Source: Treponema sp. JC4 (lineage in GTDB: Bacteria > Spirochaetota > Spirochaetia > Treponematales > Treponemataceae). Taken from it: 64,000 nt of DNA. The stretch is from assembly GCF_000260795.1 (NCBI RefSeq), contig NZ_AJGU01000005.1, positions 1-64,000 on the forward strand, given 5' to 3'. A program made the translations under genes and the position numbers. Below, piece by piece: positions 35,697 to 44,096 of the stretch (the stretch's first letter is position 1; each line of letters opens with the position of its first letter). The notes beneath the pieces are model-generated. The model was given only the letters and a program-made list of their open reading frames with translations. It did not search any database and was not told the DNA's origin.

Positions 35697-35855
35697 ATAA
35701 AAAAAACAGCGCGAAGGAGAGTTGTGGATTACAAAAACACTCTATTTGTGGCTGCCGCGCGAGCGGCAGGTTCTATAGTTTCTTTACCACAAATAGCGTG
35801 TAGCGCGATATCGCGCGGTTTTGGAATCAACAACTCGACTGAAAGCTGTTTTTTT
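35697..35855 (+). repeat. Structured intergenic element family 1, copy B
   Basis: This is the best-formed copy. The outer stem is AACAGC/GCTGTT. The second stem is AGTTGTGGATTACAAAA with TTTTGGAATCAACAACT (two mismatches). The third is CTATTTGTGG/CCACAAATAG. Hairpins are CTGCCGC/GCGGCAG and GCGCGATATCGCGC. Conserved motifs are GCGAAGGAG, CAAAAACACT, TTCTATAGTTTCTTT, AGCGTGTAGCGC and CGACTGAAAGC. It lies between the convergent fhs and adk genes and ends in a T7 run. Confidence 0.75.
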
Positions 35856-35869
35856 ATTGGTAGACTGTA

Positions 35870-36502
35870 TTATGCCTTAAAAATCTCTTTGAATTTTCCA
35901 AGCAAAACGTCAGTTTCAATAGAAGCATCCAGGTCTGTGATGGCTCCCTTGTCGCGGTAGAACTTGATGAGAGGTTCTGTCTGCTCGCGGTAAACGTCCA
36001 TGCGGTGGAGGATTGATTCCTGCTTGTCGTCGTCGCGCTGGTAGAGTTCGCCACCACATTTGTCGCAAACGCCTTCTACTTTTGGAGGGAGAGTAAGAAC
36101 GTTGAAGTTAGCACCGCAAGCCTTACATACACGGCGTGTAGAAAGACGGCGGATAACGATTTCGTCCTTAATTTCAAAGTTTACAACTTTTACATCATCA
36201 CAAATCTTTGTGAACATTTCTGCCTGAGGAATTGTGCGTGGGAATCCATCCAGAATGTAGCCGTTTTTGCAGTCTGGCTGAGAAAGACGGTCTTTTACAA
36301 GTTCGCAAGTCAAATCATCGCTTACAAGTGAACCTGAATCGATGATAGCCTTAACCTTTACTCCAAGTGGAGTCTGATTTTTAATATTTGCACGGAAAAT
36401 ATCACCAGTAGAAATATGTGGGATTTTGTAGTCTTCTGCAACTTTTACAGCAAGTGAGCCTTTACCAGCTCCCGGTGGGCCTAAAAAAATGAAATTGTTC
36501 AT
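35870..36502 (-). CDS. adk: Adenylate kinase with zinc-type lid
   Basis: Equilibrates ATP + AMP with two ADP. P-loop GPPGAGKGSLA (8-16), NMP-binding segment HISTGDIFRANI, and DGFPRTIPQAEMF. The lid carries four cysteines, CKAC and CDKC (about 132-152), expected to hold a structural Zn2+. The 210-residue length is the long form. The ATG has AGGAG upstream and a strong promoter at 36531-36559. Monocistronic. Confidence 0.97.
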   Translation of the reverse strand: MNNFIFLGPPGAGKGSLAVKVAEDYKIPHISTGDIFRANIKNQTPLGVKVKAIIDSGSLVSDDLTCELVKDRLSQPDCKNGYILDGFPRTIPQAEMFTKICDDVKVVNFEIKDEIVIRRLSTRRVCKACGANFNVLTLPPKVEGVCDKCGGELYQRDDDKQESILHRMDVYREQTEPLIKFYRDKGAITDLDASIETDVLLGKFKEIFKA

Positions 36503-36530
36503 TTATATCTCCTAAAAAAATAATTATTTA

Positions 36531-36559
36531 ATTATATAAGGAATTCCCTTGATTGACAA
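36531..36559 (-). promoter_or_regulatory. Promoter of adk
   Basis: On the minus strand, TTGTCA (36559-36554), 17 bases and TATAAT (36536-36531), with a leader of about 22 bases. Confidence 0.7.
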
Positions 36560-36589
36560 ATGAAATAAATCTGCTTTGTAAGCTTTTGT

Positions 36590-36618
36590 TTGACTTGCAC
36601 AGTAGTGGAGGTTATAAT
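36590..36618 (+). promoter_or_regulatory. Promoter of the beta-barrel gene
   Basis: TTGACT (36590-36595), 17 bases and TATAAT (36613-36618). The leader is about 45 bases and contains GGAGG before the start. Confidence 0.7.
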
Positions 36619-36668
36619 CTGATACGCTGACACAGATATAACTTCTTATTATATTTGGAGGAAAAGTA

Positions 36669-37829
36669 ATGAAAAAGATTATTTCAGGTATTTGTGCCGC
36701 TTTGATGCTGGCCAGCCTGCCGCTTTTTGCTGATAGTGTGACAATTAACTGGGGCGACGGAAATACTCATACTTTTAATGATGTACCGGCAGACTTTGTA
36801 AAACTTGTCAATGACAACCGCTCTGCAATTGAGACTGCACTTACTAACAATTCTGTTTCAGAAACAGATATTACAAAGTATGAAGCTGAAATTAAGTCTG
36901 CATATACTAACATGACTACTGCAATGGGAACTCCTGCTCCTTATACTACGGCAGTTAATGGCTTGAATAATTTTAGTGATGATCTGAAAAATACTCTGCC
37001 TAATTCTCAGATTCAGCAGAATGTATGGGCTACTTCCTGGATTGGCTATTTAGTACAGATTGGAAACGGAGGCTTCTGTCCTCATTTTGGTCTTGGTGCT
37101 AATATCGGAGCTGCCTCTCTTGATATGAGTTCGTTTAAGTCTATGGGCGAAGCATTTAAAATGGATTTGGGAGGACTTCCTTCAAAACTTGTATTACCGA
37201 CAATTACTTTTGATGCCCGTCTTGGTGGCGTAAGAGTATTTGATTTAAATCTTCCTTTTGATATTGGTTTTACCCTCAGCGGTCTTAATTCTTCAAGACT
37301 GGGACTTGATAAAGCTTTGAAGGATGTTAAATTTGACTTCTTTTCTATTGGATTTGATATCCGCTACTGTTTGTGGGAACCTCATATCCTTGATACAAAA
37401 CTTTCTGTTGGTGCAGGCTTCTATTATACAAAGGGCAGCGTAAATGTTGATAACTCTTCTGCCTGTGCAGGTCTTGATTTCAAATCAACTAACTTTACTT
37501 TGAACAGTCAGATTTCTACAAAGCTGCTCTTCTTCAGACCATTTGTGGGCTTCAGACTTATGTTTACTAATTCTAAGGTTGACTGGTATGTTAAGAATAT
37601 TGACTGGACTGATGTCTTAAGCGACTCGTCATTAACTATGACGCAGGTTGTAAATAGTGGTCTTCTTCCAAGAAATATCGCTGGCGGCGCTGACGGCTTT
37701 AAATGCAGACCTGTCGTTCAGGGTGGCTTTGCCTTTGACCTGGGAGTTATTGATCTTACCTTCAGTGGAAGCTATGACTTCAGTTCTACAATCTGGGGTG
37801 CGGCTTTCAGCTTGAGATTTAGTCTGTAG
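36669..37829 (+). CDS. Probable outer-membrane beta-barrel protein
   Basis: A 386-residue exported protein: signal peptide 1-21 (ASLPLFA-D), then about 100 residues that are polar and partly helical, then alternating amphipathic strands rich in Gly/Phe/Leu (GGVRVFDLNLPFDIGFTLSGL; DIRYCLWEPHILDTKLSVGAGFYYTKGSVNV; FFRPFVGFRLMF). It ends AAFSLRFSL, a beta-strand C-terminus as expected for BAM substrates. The number of strands cannot be fixed by eye. The family is not recognised; Treponema outer-membrane proteins of similar make-up exist. It has its own promoter and terminator. Confidence 0.7.
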   Translation: MKKIISGICAALMLASLPLFADSVTINWGDGNTHTFNDVPADFVKLVNDNRSAIETALTNNSVSETDITKYEAEIKSAYTNMTTAMGTPAPYTTAVNGLNNFSDDLKNTLPNSQIQQNVWATSWIGYLVQIGNGGFCPHFGLGANIGAASLDMSSFKSMGEAFKMDLGGLPSKLVLPTITFDARLGGVRVFDLNLPFDIGFTLSGLNSSRLGLDKALKDVKFDFFSIGFDIRYCLWEPHILDTKLSVGAGFYYTKGSVNVDNSSACAGLDFKSTNFTLNSQISTKLLFFRPFVGFRLMFTNSKVDWYVKNIDWTDVLSDSSLTMTQVVNSGLLPRNIAGGADGFKCRPVVQGGFAFDLGVIDLTFSGSYDFSSTIWGAAFSLRFSL

Positions 37830-37885
37830 CAGTGCGCTCGCGACGACAAGCATAGCTTGTCGAGCCGTTTCTATCGATGAAGCTA

Positions 37886-37914
37886 AACGACAGTCGCGAT
37901 GGACTGTCGTTTTT
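37886..37914 (+). terminator. Terminator after the beta-barrel gene
   Basis: AACGACAGTC (37886-37895) pairs with GACTGTCGTT (37902-37911), plus a T tail. An outer ATCGA-GAAGC/GCTTC-TCGAT pairing extends the stem. A separate CGACAAGC/GCTTGTCG hairpin lies at 37844-37862. Confidence 0.75.
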
Positions 37915-38172
37915 AACGCTTCTTCGATTATCGGCAGGGGGCGTTGCGGGGGCTTCCCCCGCTGGGTGGGGTAGGGCGCAACGAAGTGCGACCGTAGGGC
38001 GGGGCTCCGCCCTCCTTGTAAAAAAAATCTTAACTTTTTGCTGAAAAAAACATAACTTTTCGTAAAAAATACAAACTTTTCTCTATAATTCCGAAAAAAA
38101 ACACCCAAAAAATTGAACAAAGTCCGTAAGAAATTACATGTACTTCTGACAGAGGCGGGTTTAGTATTTAAT
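37915..38172. other. Gene-free stretch with GC-rich hairpins
   Basis: At about 37935-38014 there is a sharply GC-rich block with hairpins GCGGGGG/CCCCCGC and GGGCGG/CCGCCC, followed by an A/T-rich stretch up to the transporter promoter region. It is unlike its neighbours in base composition. No gene is supported on either strand. Confidence 0.5.
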
Positions 38173-38178
38173 TATAAT
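38173..38178 (+). promoter_or_regulatory. -10 box of the sugar-transporter operon
   Basis: TATAAT lies 35 bases before the ytfQ start, with GGAGG in the leader. No convincing -35 is found at 16-18 bases, which fits an activator-dependent promoter; the YesN-type regulator encoded downstream is a candidate. Confidence 0.45.
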
Positions 38179-38212
38179 AAAAACTTGTCCAAATCGTTAG
38201 GAGGAAATGGAT

Positions 38213-39202
38213 ATGAAAAAAACAGTTAAGACTTTGGTTGCCGCAGGTCTTATGGTTGCAGCTGCAAGCAGTATGTTCGCAGCAAAAAAGAAGGCTCCTG
38301 CTAAGAAGCTCATTACAGTTGGTTATGCACAGGTAGGTGCTGAATCTGACTGGCGTCTTGCTAACACAACTTCTTTCAAAGAGACATTCACAGAAGCTAA
38401 TGGCTACAAATTGATTTTTGATGATGCTCAGCAGAAGCAGGAAAATCAGATTAAGGCTATCCGTAGCTTTATTCAGCAGGATGTTGACTACATCGTAGTT
38501 GCTCCTGTAGTAGAAACAGGATGGGGAACAGTACTTCAGGAAGCTAAGGCTGCTGGTATCCCTGTAATTCTTTCTGACCGCCAGATGACTGGTGTAGATG
38601 ATCTTTATCTTTGCTGGGTAGGCGGAAACTTCCTTCAGGAAGGACGCGACGGCGTTAAATGGCTTGAAGGTTACCTCAAGAAGATTGGCCGCGATAAGGA
38701 CGAAATTAATATCGTAGACCTTCAGGGTACAATTGGTGCTTCTGCTCAGATCGGACGTACACAGGGTATCGAAGAAGGTATTGCTGCTCACAAAAACTGG
38801 AAACTTGTTGCTCAGCAGACAGGTGAATTCACACAGTCTAAAGGACAGGAAGTTATGGAGTCTATCCTCAAATCTACTCCAAAAATCGATGTAGTATTTG
38901 CTGAAAACGACAACATGGCTTGGGGTGCAATCGACGCTATCAAAGCTGCTGGTAAAAAACCTGGAAAAGACATCATCATCATCTGTTTCGATGCTGTACA
39001 CGAAACATTCAACAAGATGATCGCTGGTGAAATCAACTGTGCTGTAGAATGTAACCCACTCCACGGTCCACGTGTTGATGAAATCATCAAGACTTTGGAA
39101 GCTAAAGGTCCTAAAGGAATCAAGAGCAAGATCCAGTACGTAGTTGAAGAAGTATTTGATCAGGAAAATGCTGCTGCAAAACTTCCAACACGTAAATACT
39201 AA
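38213..39202 (+). CDS. ytfQ: Galactofuranose-type ABC transporter substrate-binding protein (YtfQ-like)
   Basis: Periplasmic binding protein of a CUT2-class sugar importer. Signal peptide 1-24 (SSMFA-A). The mature part shows the YtfQ-specific pattern GYAQVGAESDWRLANTTSFKE, DAQQKQENQIKAIRSFIQQDVDYIVVAPVVETGWGTVLQEAK and ENDNMAWGAIDAIKAAGKKPG. The start is ATG at 38213, after GGAGG; two more codons upstream are unlikely. A terminator hairpin between this gene and the ATPase gene should let it be expressed above the membrane subunits. The substrate, furanose galactose, is inferred from family resemblance; related pentofuranoses are possible. Confidence 0.9.
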   Translation: MKKTVKTLVAAGLMVAAASSMFAAKKKAPAKKLITVGYAQVGAESDWRLANTTSFKETFTEANGYKLIFDDAQQKQENQIKAIRSFIQQDVDYIVVAPVVETGWGTVLQEAKAAGIPVILSDRQMTGVDDLYLCWVGGNFLQEGRDGVKWLEGYLKKIGRDKDEINIVDLQGTIGASAQIGRTQGIEEGIAAHKNWKLVAQQTGEFTQSKGQEVMESILKSTPKIDVVFAENDNMAWGAIDAIKAAGKKPGKDIIIICFDAVHETFNKMIAGEINCAVECNPLHGPRVDEIIKTLEAKGPKGIKSKIQYVVEEVFDQENAAAKLPTRKY

Positions 39203-39226
39203 TTATAAGTTAGTTATTTAGCTGGA

Positions 39227-39278
39227 AAGGCTGGAGCTGCACAGGGTGTAAATACCTGCACTCTCCAGCCTTTTTTTT
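39227..39278 (+). terminator. Partial terminator within the transporter operon
   Basis: AGGCTGGAG and CTCCAGCCT enclose an extended loop, followed by eight T residues, between ytfQ and ytfR. Such intercistronic hairpins commonly skew expression towards the binding protein. Confidence 0.75.
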
Positions 39279-39307
39279 AAGAATTTTTACTTAGGGAAAA
39301 AAAGAAA

Positions 39308-40828
39308 ATGGCAAATGATGTTTTGCTTCAAATGAAAAACATTACAATGATATTTCCGGGTGTAAAAGCGCTTCAGAATGTTGATTTTACTCTCTGTAAG
39401 GGTGAAATTCATGCTTTGATGGGTGAAAACGGTGCCGGAAAATCAACATTGATTAAAGTTTTGACTGGTATTTATACCAGAGATGCTGGTGAGATTTTTC
39501 TTGAAGGAAAGGAAATCAATAACCATTCTCCTGAGGAATCGCAGCTGAACGGAATCAGTACTGTGTATCAGGAAGTAAACTTGTGTCCGAATATTTCTGT
39601 TGCTGAAAATATTTTTGCGGGTCACGAGCCGAAAAGACATTTTGCAATTGACTGGAAATTAATGAATGAAGAAGCCAGGAAGGTTCTTGAAGAAGTCGGT
39701 CTTGGCGATATAGATGTAACAAAAAGTCTTGGTGACTATTCAGTTGCCATTCAGCAGATGGTTGCCATTGCGCGCGCCGTAAACTTTGACTGTAAGGTTT
39801 TGATTCTTGATGAACCTACCTCTTCTCTTGATGATAAGGAAGTAGAAGAGCTCTTTAAGGTTATGAACCGTCTTAAGAGCCGCGGAGTTGGTATTATCTT
39901 CGTAACTCACTTCCTGGAGCAGGTTTATGCTGTCTGCGATAAGATTACTGTTTTGCGAAACGGTGAACTGGAAGGTCAGTACACTGTAAAAGAACTTCCT
40001 CGTCTTGAGCTGGTTCAGGCCATGCTTGGTCACGAAGTTGCAGAACTTGATAACCTGCATGCGGATAACTCTATTGAAGAGCGCGATGATGTTCCTGTAA
40101 TTTTGAAGGCGGTTGGTCTTACTCATAAGGGTACAATCAAGCCGTTTGAGCTTACCATTAAAAAGGGTGAGGTTATCGGTTTGACTGGTCTGCTTGGTTC
40201 TGGCCGTTCAGAACTTGTCCGCACACTTTATGGTGCTGACCACCCTGATGCGGGAACTCTGGAATTCAACGGAAAGCCTCTTAATGCGCTTTCTCCTCTT
40301 GATTCTATTAAGCGCGGTATGGCTTATCTTCCGGAAGACCGCAAGGCGGAAAGTATCATTGCTGATCTTTCTATCCGCGATAATATGATGATTGCACTGC
40401 AGGCAAAGACTGGTGTTTTCAAAAAGCTTCCTATGTCTAAGCAGATTGAGCTTACTGAAAAATACATTAAGGCTTTGAATGTAAAAACTGTTTCCATGGA
40501 AACTCCTATTAAGGCACTTTCGGGCGGAAACCAGCAGAAGGTAATTATCGGACGCTGGCTGGTAACCAACCCTGAATTCCTGATTCTGGATGAGCCTACC
40601 CGCGGTATTGACGTTGGTACTAAGACTGAAATCCAGAAGCTGGTAATTCAGCTTGCAAAAGAAGGTTTGACTGTTGTCTTCATCAGTTCTGAAATTGATG
40701 AAATGCTCCGTACTGTAAACCGCCTCTGCGTAATGCGCGATGGTGAAAAGGTTGGAGAACTTAAGAACGACAATCTTACTCAGCAGGATGTAATGGTTGC
40801 AATTGCGGGAGGAAAAGCAAATGGCTAA
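39308..40828 (+). CDS. ytfR: Sugar ABC transporter ATP-binding protein (YtfR-like)
   Basis: The 506-residue protein has two fused nucleotide-binding domains. Domain one: Walker A GENGAGKST (about 38-46) and DEPTSSLDDKEV. Domain two starts around residue 255 (LLGSGRSELVRTLYG, a degenerate Walker A) and contains the signature LSGGNQQKVIIGRWL and DEPTRGIDVGTKTEIQ. This is the CUT2/RbsA arrangement. It powers import with the two permeases that follow; its stop overlaps the first permease start. Confidence 0.94.
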   Translation: MANDVLLQMKNITMIFPGVKALQNVDFTLCKGEIHALMGENGAGKSTLIKVLTGIYTRDAGEIFLEGKEINNHSPEESQLNGISTVYQEVNLCPNISVAENIFAGHEPKRHFAIDWKLMNEEARKVLEEVGLGDIDVTKSLGDYSVAIQQMVAIARAVNFDCKVLILDEPTSSLDDKEVEELFKVMNRLKSRGVGIIFVTHFLEQVYAVCDKITVLRNGELEGQYTVKELPRLELVQAMLGHEVAELDNLHADNSIEERDDVPVILKAVGLTHKGTIKPFELTIKKGEVIGLTGLLGSGRSELVRTLYGADHPDAGTLEFNGKPLNALSPLDSIKRGMAYLPEDRKAESIIADLSIRDNMMIALQAKTGVFKKLPMSKQIELTEKYIKALNVKTVSMETPIKALSGGNQQKVIIGRWLVTNPEFLILDEPTRGIDVGTKTEIQKLVIQLAKEGLTVVFISSEIDEMLRTVNRLCVMRDGEKVGELKNDNLTQQDVMVAIAGGKANG

Positions 40829-41894
40829 TTTGTATCAGTTGTGGAATAAAGCCCGAAAAAGTCAGCTTATGCTGCCGATTACTGCGTTGATTTTGATGCT
40901 GATAATTAACGCAATCATTACTCCGGGATTTTTTAAAATTTCTATTAATAACGGCGTTTTGTACGGCTTCTTGATTGATATTCTGAACCGTTCAAGCGAA
41001 CTTATTATTCTTGCAGTTGGTATGACCTTTGTTGCTGCCAGCTCGCGGGGTACCGATATTTCGGTTGGTACAATTGCAGCAGTTTCTGCCGCTTTGATTG
41101 TACGTCTTCTTGGTTCAAGCTACGACGGATATATGATGAATCCGGCTCTGGCAATCTTCTTTGGTTTGCTTCTTGGCCTTGCTTGTGGTGCTGTAAACGG
41201 TTTCCTTGTTGCGGGGCTTAACATTCAGCCTATGGTTGCAACTTTGATTATGTACACTGCAGGACGTGGTATTGCCCAGCTTATCAGCTCTACAGAGCTT
41301 GCAACCGGTGTAATTCTCTATGTCCGCATGGAGTCTTACAAATATATCGGTGGATTTATTCCTGGATGTATCATACCGACCCCAATCTTTATTGCGGTTG
41401 CCTTTGTTGCAATCACTTATCTTGTTACGACAAAAACTGCCATGAGTACTTACATTCAGACAGTCGGAATTAACCCTAAGGCAGGACGCCTTGTTGGTAT
41501 CAATTCTGTAATGGTTATTTTCTTCTGTTATGTATTCTCAGGACTTTGTTCTGGTGTAACAGGTTTGATTGCTTCAAGCCGTATCTATTCCTGTGATGCT
41601 AACAACATCGGTTTGAACATGGAACTTGATGCCATTCTTGCGGTTGCCCTTGGTGGTAACAGCCTTGGCGGTGGTAAGTTTAATCTTGCAGGTTCTGTAA
41701 TCGGTGCCATTACAATTCAGGCGCTTACAACAAGTTTGTATGCAGTTGGTGTTAGTGCAGATCAGCTTCCGGTTTACAAGGCCGTTGTTGTTGTTCTGAT
41801 TGTTGTATTCCAGTCTCCGGCATTCAAAAAATGGATGGCTCAGAGAAAGCTCAAGACTGCTAACAATTCCTTGGGTACTGTTACTGCTAAATAA
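40821..41894 (+). CDS. ytfT: Sugar ABC transporter permease (YtfT-like)
   Basis: The 357-residue inner-membrane permease has eight to ten TM helices (ITALILMLIINAIITPGF; SELIILAVGMTFVAASSRGTDISVGTIAAVSAALIV), with the BPD_transp_2 motif GTDISVG and the cytoplasmic loop GINPKAGRLVGI. The start is ATG at 40821 behind GGAGG, overlapping the ATPase stop by eight bases. Partner of the next permease. Confidence 0.92.
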   Translation: MANLYQLWNKARKSQLMLPITALILMLIINAIITPGFFKISINNGVLYGFLIDILNRSSELIILAVGMTFVAASSRGTDISVGTIAAVSAALIVRLLGSSYDGYMMNPALAIFFGLLLGLACGAVNGFLVAGLNIQPMVATLIMYTAGRGIAQLISSTELATGVILYVRMESYKYIGGFIPGCIIPTPIFIAVAFVAITYLVTTKTAMSTYIQTVGINPKAGRLVGINSVMVIFFCYVFSGLCSGVTGLIASSRIYSCDANNIGLNMELDAILAVALGGNSLGGGKFNLAGSVIGAITIQALTTSLYAVGVSADQLPVYKAVVVVLIVVFQSPAFKKWMAQRKLKTANNSLGTVTAK

Positions 41895-41905
41895 GGAGGG
41901 GAGAA

Positions 41906-42967
41906 ATGGAAAACAAAAACGAAAAACACGGAATTTTAGCTGCTGTAAAAAAAGGATTTAAAATCGATTCCAGCAACTTCCTTTTGATGGTAACTATCGG
42001 ACTTTTTGTTCTTATGTATATTGCTGGTCTTATTCTTTACAGCGATCAGGGCTTTAATAAGATGCAGACCTTCCTTAACATGCTGATTGATAACGCAGGT
42101 CTTTTGATTGTTGCTTCGGGTATGACTGTTGTAATGATTACCGGCGGTATTGATATTTCGGTTGGTTCTGTAGTTGGTCTTGACTGTATGATTCTGGCTT
42201 ATTACATGGAAAAAATGGGTATGCCTGCCGGTATTGCAATTCTGATTGTTCTTGCCTTCGGAGTTTTGTTTGGTGCCGCTCAGGGCTGGCTTATTTCCTA
42301 CATGGAATTGCAGCCTTTCGTAATCACCCTTGCAGGACTCTTCTTCTGCCGTGGTTTGACTGCTATTATCAGCTCTCAGCAGATTGCAATTACCAAGAGT
42401 AAGTTCTTCTTAGGTCTTGCCAATAAAGATATTCGTGTATTGTTTGCACCTTACCACAACAAACGCGGTGTTCTGATGTTCCCGTTTGTTCACCCAAGTG
42501 TAATCATCGCTTTGATTACAGTTGTGATTATCTGGTGGATGCTTAAATATACACGTTTTGGACGTAACTTGTTCGCAATTGGTGGAAACGAGCAGTCCGC
42601 TCTTTTGATGGGTATCAACGTTAAAAAGACAAAGTTCATGGCTTATATGCTGGAAGGCTTCCTGGCTTCCCTTGGTGGTCTTGTATTCTGTCTGAACACA
42701 ACTTCGGGCTTCGTTGAGCAGGCACGAGGTTTTGAAATGGAAGCAATTTCGTCTGCCGTCATAGGTGGAACTATGCTTACCGGTGGTGTTGGTACTGTAG
42801 TTGGAACTGTATTCGGCGTTCTGATTAAGGCAACTATTGAAAGCCTTATCCGCTTCCAGGGTACACTTTCAAGCTGGTGGGCAAGAATCGTACTTTCTGC
42901 AATCCTTTGTTTCTTCATCGTATTGCAGAGTGTATTCGTAATCATTAAGAACAGAAACAGAAACTAA
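41906..42967 (+). CDS. yjfF: Sugar ABC transporter permease (YjfF-like)
   Basis: A 353-residue second permease of the BPD_transp_2 family with GGIDISVGSVVGLDCMILAYYM, FGRNLFAIGGNEQSALLMGINVKKTKF and a C-terminal TM helix. AAGGAGGGG precedes the ATG, 11 bases after ytfT. Two different permeases, as in ytfQRT-yjfF, distinguish this from the single-permease rbs and ara systems. A terminator follows at 42994. Confidence 0.92.
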   Translation: MENKNEKHGILAAVKKGFKIDSSNFLLMVTIGLFVLMYIAGLILYSDQGFNKMQTFLNMLIDNAGLLIVASGMTVVMITGGIDISVGSVVGLDCMILAYYMEKMGMPAGIAILIVLAFGVLFGAAQGWLISYMELQPFVITLAGLFFCRGLTAIISSQQIAITKSKFFLGLANKDIRVLFAPYHNKRGVLMFPFVHPSVIIALITVVIIWWMLKYTRFGRNLFAIGGNEQSALLMGINVKKTKFMAYMLEGFLASLGGLVFCLNTTSGFVEQARGFEMEAISSAVIGGTMLTGGVGTVVGTVFGVLIKATIESLIRFQGTLSSWWARIVLSAILCFFIVLQSVFVIIKNRNRN

Positions 42968-42993
42968 TGTAATTTTTTCATAAACCTTCTTCC

Positions 42994-43027
42994 GGGGCTG
43001 TTCAAAAAATGAGCAGCCCCTTTTTTC
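42994..43027 (+). terminator. Terminator after the transporter operon
   Basis: GGGGCTGTTC (42994-43003) pairs with GAGCAGCCCC (43011-43020; one T-G pair), followed by six T residues. Confidence 0.85.
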
Positions 43028-43046
43028 TTACAATAACAATTCATTC

Positions 43047-43076
43047 TTGGCACTTTTAACTGAAGCGGTTTATAAT
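43047..43076 (+). promoter_or_regulatory. Promoter of the sensor cassette, leaderless
   Basis: TTGGCA (43047-43052), 18 bases and TATAAT (43071-43076), then six bases to ATG at 43083. Confidence 0.65.
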
Positions 43077-43082
43077 AAAAGA

Positions 43083-44096
43083 ATGAGTGAAGGTCCACGC
43101 ATAAAAAAGTTAGGAAAAATAATTCTTTTATCGGCTGTGCTGTGCAGTTTTCTTGCAGGCTGTAAAAAAAAGACAGAAAGTGAAGAGGATGGAAGTCAGA
43201 TAATTCTGGGATTTTCGCAGATTGGAGCTGAAAGCGAATGGAGAATCCGTAATACAGAATCAATTCTTGAGGCAGCGGCTCAGAATGGAATCCAGATTAT
43301 TTATGAAAATGCCCGTCAGAAACAGGAAAATCAGCTTCAGGCCATTCATTCTTTTATAATTTCTCAGGTTGATGTTATTGCCTTTGTTCCTATTGTAGAA
43401 ACCGGCTGGGATAATGTGCTGCAGGAAGCAAAGGATGCAGGAATTCCTGTAATTGTCGTTGACCGTATGATTAAGACTGCCGATAAATCACTTTATGCCG
43501 GTCTTATTGGCGAAGACAGCTTTTCTGAAGGAAAAAAGGCTGCGGAATTCCTTGTAAAAAAATATAAAACTTCAAAACCGGATGAACCTTTGAATATTCT
43601 GGAAATTTCCGGAACAGAAAATTCTTCTCCTGCTTATGAGCGGGCCCGGGGCTTCAGGAGTGTAATTCAAAAAGAGCCGAAATTCCGCATAATTCATTCA
43701 GAGAGCGGGGACTTTTTGCGCTCAAAGGGGCACGAAATTGGAAATAAAATCATTTCTTTTAACAGCGGACTTTCAATAGGACAGAACCCGATTGATATAA
43801 TTTTTTCTCACAATGATGCCATGACCTGGGGAGTACTTGATGCCCTTCGGGAAAATAATATTCACGCCACAACCGTTACAATCGTTACAATTGACGGCGA
43901 GCGTAAATCTATAGAAGCCCTGACTTACGGCGCAATTAACTGCGTTGTGGAATGTAACCCAAATACAGGCCCTAAACTCTGTGAACTTGTAAAACTGCTT
44001 CATGAAGGAAAGCCTATTCCGCCGGTTACCTATGTTGACGGCGAAGTATTTACAGAGTTTGACTCTTTTACTAAATTTGCGGGCAAGGGCTTTTAA
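43083..44096 (+). CDS. YtfQ-like sugar-binding lipoprotein, probable sensor partner of the adjacent kinase
   Basis: The 337-residue protein has a lipoprotein signal (LLSAVLCSFLAGC, Cys at about 27). The mature part closely parallels the transporter's binding protein: GFSQIGAESEWRIRNTESI, NARQKQENQLQAIHSFIISQVDVIAFVPIVETGWDNVLQEAKDAGIPVIVVD and SHNDAMTWGVLDALRENN. No permease or ATPase follows; a histidine kinase starts at the next base after its stop. I infer a sensing role, presenting bound sugar to the kinase's periplasmic domain, as described for XylFII-LytS in Clostridium. The ATG at 43083 is six bases from TATAAT. Confidence 0.85.
   Translation: MSEGPRIKKLGKIILLSAVLCSFLAGCKKKTESEEDGSQIILGFSQIGAESEWRIRNTESILEAAAQNGIQIIYENARQKQENQLQAIHSFIISQVDVIAFVPIVETGWDNVLQEAKDAGIPVIVVDRMIKTADKSLYAGLIGEDSFSEGKKAAEFLVKKYKTSKPDEPLNILEISGTENSSPAYERARGFRSVIQKEPKFRIIHSESGDFLRSKGHEIGNKIISFNSGLSIGQNPIDIIFSHNDAMTWGVLDALRENNIHATTVTIVTIDGERKSIEALTYGAINCVVECNPNTGPKLCELVKLLHEGKPIPPVTYVDGEVFTEFDSFTKFAGKGF

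Noticed and set aside
38168-39064. 298-codon open frame antisense to ytfQ
   Set aside because: Shadow of a well-conserved gene; phenylalanine/cysteine/serine-rich translation with no family features.
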